NCBI RefSeq assembly: GCF_003217095.1
Contig: NZ_QJSR01000007.1
Location: 186,001-250,000 of the forward strand
DNA length: 64,000 nucleotides
From: Rhizobium sp. PP-CC-3A-592
GTDB lineage: Bacteria > Pseudomonadota > Alphaproteobacteria > Rhizobiales > Rhizobiaceae
Direction of reading: 5' to 3'
Below are positions 35,897-43,890 of this stretch, piece after piece; the first letter of the stretch is position 1; each line of letters opens with the position of its first letter. A model generated the notes under the pieces. The model made no database searches. It was given only the letters and a program-made list of their open reading frames with translations, and was not told the DNA's origin. The position numbers and the translations under genes were made by a program.

Positions 35897-35905
35897 CATG
35901 ATCCG

Positions 35906-35935
35906 GCGCGGGTGGCATGAGACTGCCGCCCGCGC
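35906..35935 (+). terminator. Hairpin between the two DUF4360-like genes
   Basis: A 12-bp stem with one mismatch, GCGCGGGTGGCA (35906-35917) and TGCCGCCCGCGC (35924-35935), with a 6-nt loop, 10 nt after the stop of the first gene. It may attenuate expression of the barrel fusion relative to the secreted protein. Confidence 0.45.
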
Positions 35936-35982
35936 TGATTGTCCTTCTTGCCCGCCTGCCTCCCTGCCTGTGAGAACCGTTC

Positions 35983-37380
35983 ATGCGCCACAGCACATCG
36001 TTCGCCCTCTGTCTCCTGAGCATTGCGGCCACAGCGCCCGGCCGGGCCGATGCCGCAGACGGATGCGCGGATGGGACGTTCTCGAGCGTCACCTCGCCTG
36101 ACGGCAATGCCACCAGCGTGCTCTTCGACGACTTTTCGGCCAGCGCCGGCGGCGGTGCCGGCACATCAAGCGCGACCAGCACCTGCCAGCTGAACATCCC
36201 GGTGACCCGAGCCGATGGCTTCAGCGTCTACGGCGTGGATTATCGCGGCTTCGTAACGACGGAAGACGGACAGACCGCGCAGATCATCACCCTCAAGGAC
36301 GGCCGGCAGGTTCTGAAGTACCAGGCGGCAGGACCGCTGCAGGACGATGTCGCCACCGGCGGCAAGGTCGGCACGTCGGGCTCCGACACGCTCGGCCTGA
36401 CGGTCGTCGTGGAAACGACGGCACCGATCGATCCCGACAATCTCGATGCGAGCCTGCTTCTCGACACGGTCGATATCACGCGCCTCGGCTTCACCACGCT
36501 CTCATCGGTCACAGCCTCGACGGATCAGCTTGCGCGCCAGCGACAGGCGATTGCCGCAGAACTCATCGGCACGGCGCAAGGACTGCTCGGCGAGGGCGAA
36601 CGCTTCGATGCGGGCAGTGCGATCAGCCTCTTCGGATCGTCCAGCGCGGCGGCAGGCTTCAAAGGCCGATGGGAAGCCGGAAGCGGCATCACCGTTCTTG
36701 GCGGAGCGGCGATCGTCAATCCCGACGACGACGACGTCTCGGTCGATACGCTGGCGCTGCTTGCGGGCGCGGTCCGTTACACGACGCCACAGGCGACATG
36801 GCGCGCCTTCGGCGAAGTCGGCCTCTGGGGCTCGCCGAACGTCACGGCGGATCTGTCGCGCAGCTATCTCAACGTCGACAATATCGTTTCCGCTGGCGGT
36901 ACGGCCGATGGCTCGCTTCTCAGCTCCTACGGACGGATCGGTGCGGTTTTCGCGCCCGACCAGGCAAACGAGATCGTACTTTCGGCACGCTTCACCAAGG
37001 CATGGCTCGACCTCGACGGCTACAGCGAGACGGCAACGGACAGAAACCTCTTCGCGGCCACCGTCCACGGGGGAACGTCGAGCGAGAACATCGTCAGCGC
37101 CGAACTTGCCTGGAGCCACCAGACCGAAGGCCGGCTGGACTACACGCTCTCCGGTGCCGTCGGCCGCATCTTCGCCGACGACAAGGCTGTTCGTGCCTCC
37201 GTCGATTGGGTCGGCGATGTCTCCGGCCGCGCCCGCGACCAGACCTTCGCCTCAGCAGGCGGCCGCATCGGCGTTCGGCTTGACGACGTCTGGCGCCTGG
37301 ACACCTCGGTCGCCGCCACCTTCCGCCAGGACGACGACCCCGAATGGAACGTCGGCGCGCAACTGAAGGCTGCGTTCTAG
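35983..37380 (+). CDS. DUF4360-like domain fused to autotransporter-type outer-membrane barrel
   Basis: 465 residues. A signal peptide (1-24) is followed by a domain (about 26-155) homologous to the upstream gene: GCADGTFSSVTSPDGNATSVL, FDDFSASAGG, TSTCQLNIPVTRADGFSV and VDYRGF. A linker (about 160-215) is predicted mostly helical. The C-terminal ~250 residues show amphipathic strands of an autotransporter-like beta-barrel (RWEAGSGITVLGGAAIV, WRAFGEVGLWGSPN, LSARFTKAWLDL, RIGVRLDDVWRLDTSV). It ends in the aromatic residue F in LKAAF, as outer-membrane barrels do. The protein should sit in the outer membrane with the DUF4360 domain outside or below it. Passenger function is unknown. Confidence 0.78.
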   Translation: MRHSTSFALCLLSIAATAPGRADAADGCADGTFSSVTSPDGNATSVLFDDFSASAGGGAGTSSATSTCQLNIPVTRADGFSVYGVDYRGFVTTEDGQTAQIITLKDGRQVLKYQAAGPLQDDVATGGKVGTSGSDTLGLTVVVETTAPIDPDNLDASLLLDTVDITRLGFTTLSSVTASTDQLARQRQAIAAELIGTAQGLLGEGERFDAGSAISLFGSSSAAAGFKGRWEAGSGITVLGGAAIVNPDDDDVSVDTLALLAGAVRYTTPQATWRAFGEVGLWGSPNVTADLSRSYLNVDNIVSAGGTADGSLLSSYGRIGAVFAPDQANEIVLSARFTKAWLDLDGYSETATDRNLFAATVHGGTSSENIVSAELAWSHQTEGRLDYTLSGAVGRIFADDKAVRASVDWVGDVSGRARDQTFASAGGRIGVRLDDVWRLDTSVAATFRQDDDPEWNVGAQLKAAF

Positions 37381-37746
37381 TCGGAACCTGCCCGGCGTTC
37401 ATGGTGGCCGCGCGATCCGTCCCGGCGACGGTATGTGCCTGCTGCTTGCGGCCTTCAATCTTTGCGCGAAAGCAGTTCGTCGCGGTTTCCAAGCGTTCAA
37501 TCCCCGCCCGTCAGGCAACAAAAGGGACGCTCTTTCGGGTTAAGCGCTTCCATTCGAAGAAAGCAACCAGTCGAAATCCTATTTCTTCTATCGTCTTATT
37601 TACCCATTCTTATCCTATTTTCGTCATTTAGAATACTCGGCGCCAGCAGCATGCTCAGTTCTCCCTTTGCCTGATGTTGTTCTCCCGTGCGTTGCTCAGT
37701 CGTCTGTCTCACACCGTCCTCGGCAAGACATAAAATCAGCGAGCCC
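37381..37746. other. Intergenic region upstream of the chemoreceptor-cheW pair
   Basis: 366 bp without a supportable gene. 37555-37640 is AT-rich (pyrimidine-rich on the plus strand) and probably carries the promoter for the chemoreceptor. AAGCGCTT (palindrome) occurs at about 37544. I see no riboswitch or small RNA. Confidence 0.4.
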
Positions 37747-39699
37747 ATGATGTCCTTCTTCAACAACCTCCAGATTCTTACAAAGATCGCCGCAACCCTC
37801 GGCATGCTGATCCTGATCAGCATGGGGGTCAGCTACTCCAGCTATGCGTCCCTCTCCAAGCTTGAGCAGACGGCGGCAATGACGGACCACACGTATAAGG
37901 TCATCAACGCCCTGAACGGCATCACCGCCAGCATGGTCGATCAGGAGACCGGCATACGCGGATATCTCGTGTCGGCCGATGAGGCATTCCTGGCGCCACA
38001 GAAGGCCGGTGTTGCTGCCTATGCCGCGGATCTCAAAAACGTCCGAACCTTGACGTCGGACAACGCGGCGCAACAGAAGCGCCTGGATACGCTGGAAGCC
38101 TTTGTCGCAACCTGGCACGAGAAAGTCTCCAAGCCGGAGCTCGCTTTCATGGCAAACCCGGCAACACGCGACCAGGCGCGCGCCATCGAGATCAGCGGTA
38201 GCGGCAAGGCCGCGATGGACGGCATCCGTGCGACCGTCGCGGAAATGGTCGAGATCGAAGCCGGTCTGCTCGATGTTCGTGCCGAGGCAGCCGAGGCGGC
38301 GGCGGCATCCGGCCGCTTCAACAATATCGCCGGCGGTGCCGGGATGCTGCTGGTCTCCGTTCTCGCCCTGATCGTTCTGAATATCGGTCTCGTTCGCCCC
38401 GTGCGCGGCATGAACGATGCCATGCGCCATCTTGCGGCGGGACGAACCGACATCACGATCCCGGGCAGCGGACGCGCCGACGAAGTCGGCGAGATGTCCG
38501 GCGCCGTGGAGGTTTTCCGTCAGGCGGCCATCGTCAACCGCCAGCTGGAGCAGGACGCCGAAGCCGCCCGTCGGCAGGCCGAAGCCGACCGCGTTCGCCT
38601 GACGGCGGAAGCCGAAGCAGCTGCCCAGCAGCGTCTGAACGAGGCCACGTCGGGCCTCGCAAGCGGCCTGAAGCGCCTGGCTGCAGGCGACCTCACCTTC
38701 CAGCTGAACGAGCCTTTCTCGCCCGATTTCGAGGCCCTGCGCCACGACCTCAACAATGCCGTGAGCCAGCTGGGTGAGACGCTTCGCTCCGTGGCGCAGG
38801 CTGCCGGTTCGATCGATGGCGGCTCGCAGGAGATCAGCCGCGGTGCCGACGACCTGTCCAAGCGCACGGAACAACAGGCCGCGTCGCTCGAAGAGACCGC
38901 AGCCGCCCTCGACCAGATCACGGCCAACGTCTCGAATTCGTCCAAGCGGGCCGACGAAGCACGCGCCGTCGCCGTGCAGGCCAATTCCAGCGCCAGCCAA
39001 TCGGGCAAGGTGGTCGCCCAGGCGGTCGAAGCCATGGGCAAGATCGAAGCGTCCTCGAACGAGGTCTCCAACATCATCGGCGTCATCGACGAGATCGCCT
39101 TCCAGACCAACCTGCTGGCGCTCAACGCCGGTGTCGAGGCCGCACGCGCCGGCGATGCGGGCAAGGGCTTTGCCGTTGTTGCCCAGGAGGTGCGGGAACT
39201 GGCACAGCGCTCCGCCAAGGCGGCAAAGGAAATCAAGGAGCTCATTCGCAATTCGTCCGTCGAGGTTCAGAACGGCGTTCAGCTGGTCAGCGAAACCGGC
39301 CTGGCCCTGCAGACGATCGAAGGCTATATCATCACGATCAACCAGCACATGGACTCCATCGCCACGTCCGCCCGGGAGCAGTCCGTCGGCCTCAGCGAAG
39401 TCAACATCGCCGTCAACCAGATGGACCAGGTGACGCAGCAGAACGCCGCCATGGTCGAGGAAACGAGTGCCGCCGGCGTCACCCTGGCGAGTGAAAGCAG
39501 CAATCTCCGCCACCTCATCGGGCAGTTCGTGCTCAGTGACACCGGCACACAATCGTCGGCGCTGCGTCATGCGGCGGCGACCATGAAGGCCTCAAGCGCG
39601 CCGCGCTACGCCAGCGCACAGCCGGCTGCGCGTCCCCGCAAGGTTGCTGGGGCATCAGCCGGAAATACAGCAGTCAACGATGGATGGAGGGAATTCTGA
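37747..39699 (+). CDS. Methyl-accepting chemotaxis protein with CHASE3 sensor
   Basis: 650 residues from ATG 37747 (MMSFF; the second ATG is equivalent). TM1 (about 15-35) is followed by a CHASE3-like helical sensor of ~160 residues with the family mark MVDQETGIRGYLVSADEAFL. TM2 (about 200-220) leads to HAMP (RPVRGMNDAMRHLAAG), a coiled coil rich in EAARRQAEAD repeats, and the signalling domain with tip [19 protein letters not shown]. The C-terminus is DGWREF, a CheR/CheB-tether-like aromatic pentapeptide, so adaptation enzymes can dock. Overlaps the following cheW by 1 base and forms a receptor-adaptor unit. Confidence 0.93.
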   Translation: MMSFFNNLQILTKIAATLGMLILISMGVSYSSYASLSKLEQTAAMTDHTYKVINALNGITASMVDQETGIRGYLVSADEAFLAPQKAGVAAYAADLKNVRTLTSDNAAQQKRLDTLEAFVATWHEKVSKPELAFMANPATRDQARAIEISGSGKAAMDGIRATVAEMVEIEAGLLDVRAEAAEAAAASGRFNNIAGGAGMLLVSVLALIVLNIGLVRPVRGMNDAMRHLAAGRTDITIPGSGRADEVGEMSGAVEVFRQAAIVNRQLEQDAEAARRQAEADRVRLTAEAEAAAQQRLNEATSGLASGLKRLAAGDLTFQLNEPFSPDFEALRHDLNNAVSQLGETLRSVAQAAGSIDGGSQEISRGADDLSKRTEQQAASLEETAAALDQITANVSNSSKRADEARAVAVQANSSASQSGKVVAQAVEAMGKIEASSNEVSNIIGVIDEIAFQTNLLALNAGVEAARAGDAGKGFAVVAQEVRELAQRSAKAAKEIKELIRNSSVEVQNGVQLVSETGLALQTIEGYIITINQHMDSIATSAREQSVGLSEVNIAVNQMDQVTQQNAAMVEETSAAGVTLASESSNLRHLIGQFVLSDTGTQSSALRHAAATMKASSAPRYASAQPAARPRKVAGASAGNTAVNDGWREF

Positions 39700-40166
39700 T
39701 GCTACATGCGGCGAACTCGGCAATGCTGGAAATCATAGCCTTCCGGCTCCACGATCAGGAGTTCTGCGTCCGGACCGTCACCATCCGCGAGATTCGCGGA
39801 TGGGCACCCGTGACGCCCATTCCCCAGGCTCCCTCGGAAGTCCTGGGTGTCATGAACCTTCGCGGCACGGTCATTCCCGTGATCAACCTCGCGCTCAAGC
39901 TCGGCATGTCCGGTGCCGAACCGACCGAGCGCAGCGCCATCGTCGTCACGGAAGTGCACGGCATGGTGATGGGGCTTCTCGTGGATCAGGTCTCGGATAT
40001 CCTCATGGTCTCCGCGGACCTGCTCCAGCCTGTTCCAGACGTCACGTCTTCCGGCGCAACGGCCTTCTCCGACGGCATCATCGTCCAGCCCAGCGGCATG
40101 ATCTGCTTCCTGAACCTCGATCGTATGTTCAACAGGAGCGAAGCGGAATTGCTGCTCGCCGCGTAA
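39699..40166 (+). CDS. cheW: Chemotaxis adaptor CheW
   Basis: 155 residues from ATG 39699, which overlaps the receptor stop (TGATG) and is 8 nt after GGAGG; an in-frame start at 39684 is less likely. CheW fold: EIIAFRLHDQEFCVRTVTIR at the start, then IRGWAPVTPIPQAPSEVLGV, MNLRGTVIPVINLALKLG and the GLLVDQVSDILMV block. It couples chemoreceptors to the CheA kinase. No cheA, cheY or cheR gene is in the window, so it serves a signalling array encoded elsewhere or an alternative one with the receptor upstream. Confidence 0.94.
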   Translation: MLHAANSAMLEIIAFRLHDQEFCVRTVTIREIRGWAPVTPIPQAPSEVLGVMNLRGTVIPVINLALKLGMSGAEPTERSAIVVTEVHGMVMGLLVDQVSDILMVSADLLQPVPDVTSSGATAFSDGIIVQPSGMICFLNLDRMFNRSEAELLLAA

Positions 40167-40290
40167 GCGGGCTAGACGGTTTTGCCGGGGGGTATTCTCG
40201 CCTATTGATGGAAACGACAGGCATCTTGCCGGCTGGAACTGTCGAAAGTCTGCAACACCGACAGCGTAAAACCGACGTCCTGGCACACTG

Positions 40291-40318
40291 TTGCAGGGCG
40301 ACCTAGCTGCAAAATTTT
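40291..40318 (+). terminator. Rho-independent terminator candidate downstream of cheW
   Basis: TTGCAG (40291-40296) and CTGCAA (40307-40312) form a 6-bp stem with a 10-nt loop, followed by AATTTTTT. It is about 125 nt after the cheW stop and ahead of the liv operon. Confidence 0.5.
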
Positions 40319-40434
40319 TTAAGTGTTATCAGCATCTTGGGAAAACTGGGTATTCTGAAAAGCACTCCTGGCTGCTCAGAACCCGTTTACCTCGTGTAAG
40401 CCACTGAATTCATTGCATCCTCGGAACCCTTCGA

Positions 40435-41235
40435 TTGCCATTCCAGATCGCTTCGACGACGCCGACGACCGAAAGCCCCGTGATCGATGCCCGCGATCTC
40501 GTCAAGCGGTTCGAGGGGATGACGGCGGTCGACGGGATGTCGCTGCGACTGGTGCGAGGCGAGATGGTGGGGTTGATCGGGCCGAACGGGGCTGGCAAGA
40601 CGACGCTCTTCAACCTCATTGCGGGCACGCTGAAACCGACATCGGGCGAGATCCGGATCGGCGGGCGCGACGCATCGCAGGATCGGCCCGAACAGCGGAT
40701 CGGGCTCGGCATCGGGCGGACATTCCAGATCCCCAAGCCTTTTCTCGAAATGACCGTGCTCGAAAATGTGCTCGCGGGCGCGCAGCGCCAGGATGGCGAG
40801 AAGCTGCTCGCCAATTTTCTGCGCTTTGCCCATGTCCGCCGGCAGGAAAAGGCGGCGATCGAGAAGGCGCGTGCGCTTCTCGCTTTCGTCACCCTGTCAG
40901 ATCTCGAGCATCAGCCGGCACGGGTTCTCTCCGGCGGGCAACGCAAGCTGCTGGAGCTGGCGCGTATCCTGATGGCCGATCCCACCGCCATCCTGCTCGA
41001 CGAACCCGCAGCCGGCGTCAATCCGGCGCTGCTGGAGACCATCATCGAGCGCGTGATGCAGCTGAACGCCGAGGGCACCTCCATTCTTCTGATCGAGCAC
41101 AACATGGACATGGTCTCGCGTCTCTGCTCGCGGGTCGTCGCCATGGCGCTGGGCAAGCCGCTTGCCGAGGGCACGCCGGCCGAGGTCGCGCGCGATCCCG
41201 CCGTGATCGAGGCCTATCTCGGAGCCATGGCATGA
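40435..41235 (+). CDS. livG: Branched-chain amino-acid-type ABC transporter ATPase LivG
   Basis: 266 residues if translation begins at TTG 40435, or 251 at GTG 40480; neither has a strong ribosome-binding site. Walker A GPNGAGKT (49-56), signature LSGGQRK, Walker B AILLDEPA, and the LivG-specific RTFQIPKPFLEMTVLENV. Partner of LivF in the HAAT family importer. The gene overlaps livF by 4 bases (ATGA). No periplasmic binding protein gene precedes it; the operon starts here after a terminator-like element. Confidence 0.9.
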   Translation: MPFQIASTTPTTESPVIDARDLVKRFEGMTAVDGMSLRLVRGEMVGLIGPNGAGKTTLFNLIAGTLKPTSGEIRIGGRDASQDRPEQRIGLGIGRTFQIPKPFLEMTVLENVLAGAQRQDGEKLLANFLRFAHVRRQEKAAIEKARALLAFVTLSDLEHQPARVLSGGQRKLLELARILMADPTAILLDEPAAGVNPALLETIIERVMQLNAEGTSILLIEHNMDMVSRLCSRVVAMALGKPLAEGTPAEVARDPAVIEAYLGAMA

Positions 41236-41996
41236 GCGGCGTCCCCGCTTCGTCGGTCGGTCCGGCGCTCGATATTCACGCACTCGTCGCAGGCTACGAG
41301 CCGGACCTGCCGATCGTCCGTGGCGTGGACCTCATCGTTCCCAAAGGCGATTTTCTCGTGCTGCTCGGTCCGAACGGTGCGGGAAAATCGACGTTGGTGA
41401 AGGCGATCGCCGGCGTCGTGCCGATCCATGCCGGCGCGGTGCTGCTCGGGGGCCAGGACATCACCAACGTTCCCTCGCATCGCAAGATCGCGCGCGGCCT
41501 CGCCTTCGTGCCGCAGACCGAAAATATCTTCGCAACGCTCTCCATTCACGAGAACCTGCAGCTCGCCGCGGCGATCCTGCCGAAGCAAAATCGTGCGGCC
41601 AGGATCGATGGACTCTACCGGCGTTTCCCGGACCTCGCCCGCCAGCCCTCGCGGCTTGCCGGTGCGCTTTCCGGCGGACAACGCCAGATGCTTGCCGTCG
41701 CCCGCGCCATGATCGTCGATCCCTCCGTTCTCATCCTCGACGAGCCCTCCGCCGGCCTGTCGCCGAAGATCGTCGGGGAGGTCTTTGCCATGCTGCAGGA
41801 CATCAATGCCGACGGCGTCACCATCGTGCTCGTGGAGCAGAATGTGAAGGCGGCATTGGCAATTGCGCGGCGTGCTGTCGTTTTGGTCGAAGGGCGTATC
41901 CGCCATGAGGGTCCCGCGGACGGCCTGTTCGGCGATCCCCTGCTCGCCCGCCTCTACCTCGGCACATCCCACGCAGGGGAGGTCGCCGCGCCATGA
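41232..41996 (+). CDS. livF: Branched-chain amino-acid-type ABC transporter ATPase LivF
   Basis: 254 residues. Walker A GPNGAGKST, signature LSGGQRQ, Walker B LILDEPSAGLSPK and switch region IVLVEQNVKAAL, the LivF pattern. ATG 41232 overlaps the livG stop by 4 bases and its own stop overlaps livH by 4 bases. Second ATPase subunit of the importer. Confidence 0.93.
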   Translation: MSGVPASSVGPALDIHALVAGYEPDLPIVRGVDLIVPKGDFLVLLGPNGAGKSTLVKAIAGVVPIHAGAVLLGGQDITNVPSHRKIARGLAFVPQTENIFATLSIHENLQLAAAILPKQNRAARIDGLYRRFPDLARQPSRLAGALSGGQRQMLAVARAMIVDPSVLILDEPSAGLSPKIVGEVFAMLQDINADGVTIVLVEQNVKAALAIARRAVVLVEGRIRHEGPADGLFGDPLLARLYLGTSHAGEVAAP

Positions 41997-42904
41997 ACCC
42001 GCAATTTCTCATGGACGGCCTCATCGCGGGCGCGATGATCGGTCTTGGCGCCATCGGCGTGACGCTGACCTATTCCATTCTGCGCTTTGCCAACTTCGGC
42101 CATGGCGAACTTCTCTCCTGGGGGGCCTATCTCGCCCTCGCGGTCAGCGGCGGCCTCGGCCTGCTTTCGACCTCGCTGATGCGGCCGATCGGTCCGTTCT
42201 CCTTCGGCTGGTCGCTGCCGCTCGCCGCAATCGTCGCCATTCTTCTGACCGGTCTTCTGGCGCTCGCCGTGGATGCGGTGCTTTTCGGGCGGCTTCGGGC
42301 GCGCGGAAGTGCGGTCATCATTCTGGTCATGGCGAGTTTCGGCGCATCGCTTGCGCTCCGCAGTCTGCTCGAATTCCTCTTCTCCTCGAAGCCTGCTTAT
42401 TTCACCAAGGCCCTGCAAATCGCCATGCCCATCGGGGCGGGACTGCGGGCAACGCCGGACCAGCTCCTGTCGCTCGGCATCGCCCTTCTCGCCGTGCTTG
42501 CCGTGCACCTCCTCATGACGCGAACCGATATCGGCCGCTCCATGCGGGCCGTCAGTGAAAACCCGGCACTGGCAGGCATTGCGGGCGTCGATGTGCGCCG
42601 CGTCATTCGCGTGGTCTGGATGCTCGGCGCGGGTCTTGCCTGCCTTGCCGGCATCATGACCGGCCTGCTCGTACAAATCCGCCCCTATCTCGGTCACGAC
42701 CTCCTGCTGCCGTTGTTTGCCGCCGCCATCCTCGGCGGCATCGGCAGCGTGCCCGGCGCCATGCTCGCCGGCCTCATCGTCGGCCTGTCGGAAGCCGCTA
42801 CGGTGCAACTGGTTGGCGCCGAATGGCGCGCGGCCGTCTCTTTCGTCATTCTGGTCGCAGTGCTCCTCTTCCGGCCGCGCGGCCTCTTCGGGAGACCGGC
42901 ATGA
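41993..42904 (+). CDS. livH: Branched-chain amino-acid-type ABC transporter permease LivH
   Basis: 303 residues, about eight membrane helices. LivH marks: FLMDGLIAGAMIGLGAIGV at the start, ILRFANFGHGELLSWGAYL, and the coupling-loop IGRSMRAVSENPALAGIAGV. Start overlaps livF and end overlaps livM by 4 bases each. Forms the channel with LivM. Confidence 0.93.
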   Translation: MNPQFLMDGLIAGAMIGLGAIGVTLTYSILRFANFGHGELLSWGAYLALAVSGGLGLLSTSLMRPIGPFSFGWSLPLAAIVAILLTGLLALAVDAVLFGRLRARGSAVIILVMASFGASLALRSLLEFLFSSKPAYFTKALQIAMPIGAGLRATPDQLLSLGIALLAVLAVHLLMTRTDIGRSMRAVSENPALAGIAGVDVRRVIRVVWMLGAGLACLAGIMTGLLVQIRPYLGHDLLLPLFAAAILGGIGSVPGAMLAGLIVGLSEAATVQLVGAEWRAAVSFVILVAVLLFRPRGLFGRPA

Positions 42905-43890
42905 GCCTCGATCTCCTCGCCTACGCCGCCTTCTTCCTGACGATGGCGCTGACCTATGCCGTCATGTGCCTCGGGCTGAATCTGCAATGGGGGCAGACCG
43001 GCCTCTTCAATGTCGGCATCGCCGCTTTCGTCGCGATCGGCGCCTATGTCTCGGCACTCCTGACCACGCCACCCACGCCGGACCGGTTCGGCGGCTTCGA
43101 CATGCCGATCCTCGTCGGCTGGTTGGGGGGTGCAGCGACGGCCGGCCTTGCCGCATGGCTGGTCGGCGCCCTCACCATACGGCTGCGATCCGATTATTTG
43201 GCCATCGCGACCTTCGGCGTGGCCGTCTGCGTGCAGCTCTGCGTGCTCAATCTGCAGGGCCTCACCGGCGGTGCCTTTGGTATCGGCTTCATTCCCCGCC
43301 CCTTCTCGTACCTTGCGGGCAATGCCCTCGCCTTCGGGCTTGCCAATCTGGCCTTGATGGCGGGCCTCGTGGCCGTCCTCTATCTCGCCCTCGAACATCT
43401 GGCGAAAAGCCCCTGGGGCCGTGTGCTCCGGGCGATCCGCGAAGATGAAACCGCGGCGCAGGCGCTCGGCAAGCGACCGATCCGCTTCCGGCTGCAAGCC
43501 TTCACCATCGGCGGCGCCATCATGGGACTTGCCGGCGCAGCGCAGGGGCATTTCATCGGCTTCATCGCGCCCGACAACTATCTGCCCGTGCTGACCTTTC
43601 AGGTCTGGGCCATGCTGATCGTCGGCGGCTCGGGCAACAATCGCGGCGCCATTCTCGGGGCCATCCTGGTCTGGGGGCTGTGGGCTCTCTCGGCCGCAGC
43701 CGTGTCGGCCTTCGTTCCGCCGGAACAGCAGGCGCGTGCCGCCGCACTGCAGATCGTCGCGATCGGCGTCGGCCTGTGCGCCATCCTTCTTCTTCGGCCC
43801 CGCGGCATTCTCGGTGAGCGCAGCGCGCTCGGCCCCCGCGGAAAACACGGGCGCAGGCCCGGGAGACGTCCTGATGACCGAGCGCCCTGA
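42901..43890 (+). CDS. livM: Branched-chain amino-acid-type ABC transporter permease LivM
   Basis: 329 residues, ten or so membrane helices. LivM pattern: LGLNLQWGQTGLFNVG, then IRLRSDYLAIATFGVAV, the coupling-loop WGRVLRAIREDETAAQALGK and a C-terminal RPRGILGER. Its end overlaps by 17 bases with the following aldo/keto reductase-Rid gene, so that enzyme is translationally coupled to the transporter. Confidence 0.93.
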   Translation: MSLDLLAYAAFFLTMALTYAVMCLGLNLQWGQTGLFNVGIAAFVAIGAYVSALLTTPPTPDRFGGFDMPILVGWLGGAATAGLAAWLVGALTIRLRSDYLAIATFGVAVCVQLCVLNLQGLTGGAFGIGFIPRPFSYLAGNALAFGLANLALMAGLVAVLYLALEHLAKSPWGRVLRAIREDETAAQALGKRPIRFRLQAFTIGGAIMGLAGAAQGHFIGFIAPDNYLPVLTFQVWAMLIVGGSGNNRGAILGAILVWGLWALSAAAVSAFVPPEQQARAAALQIVAIGVGLCAILLLRPRGILGERSALGPRGKHGRRPGRRPDDRAP

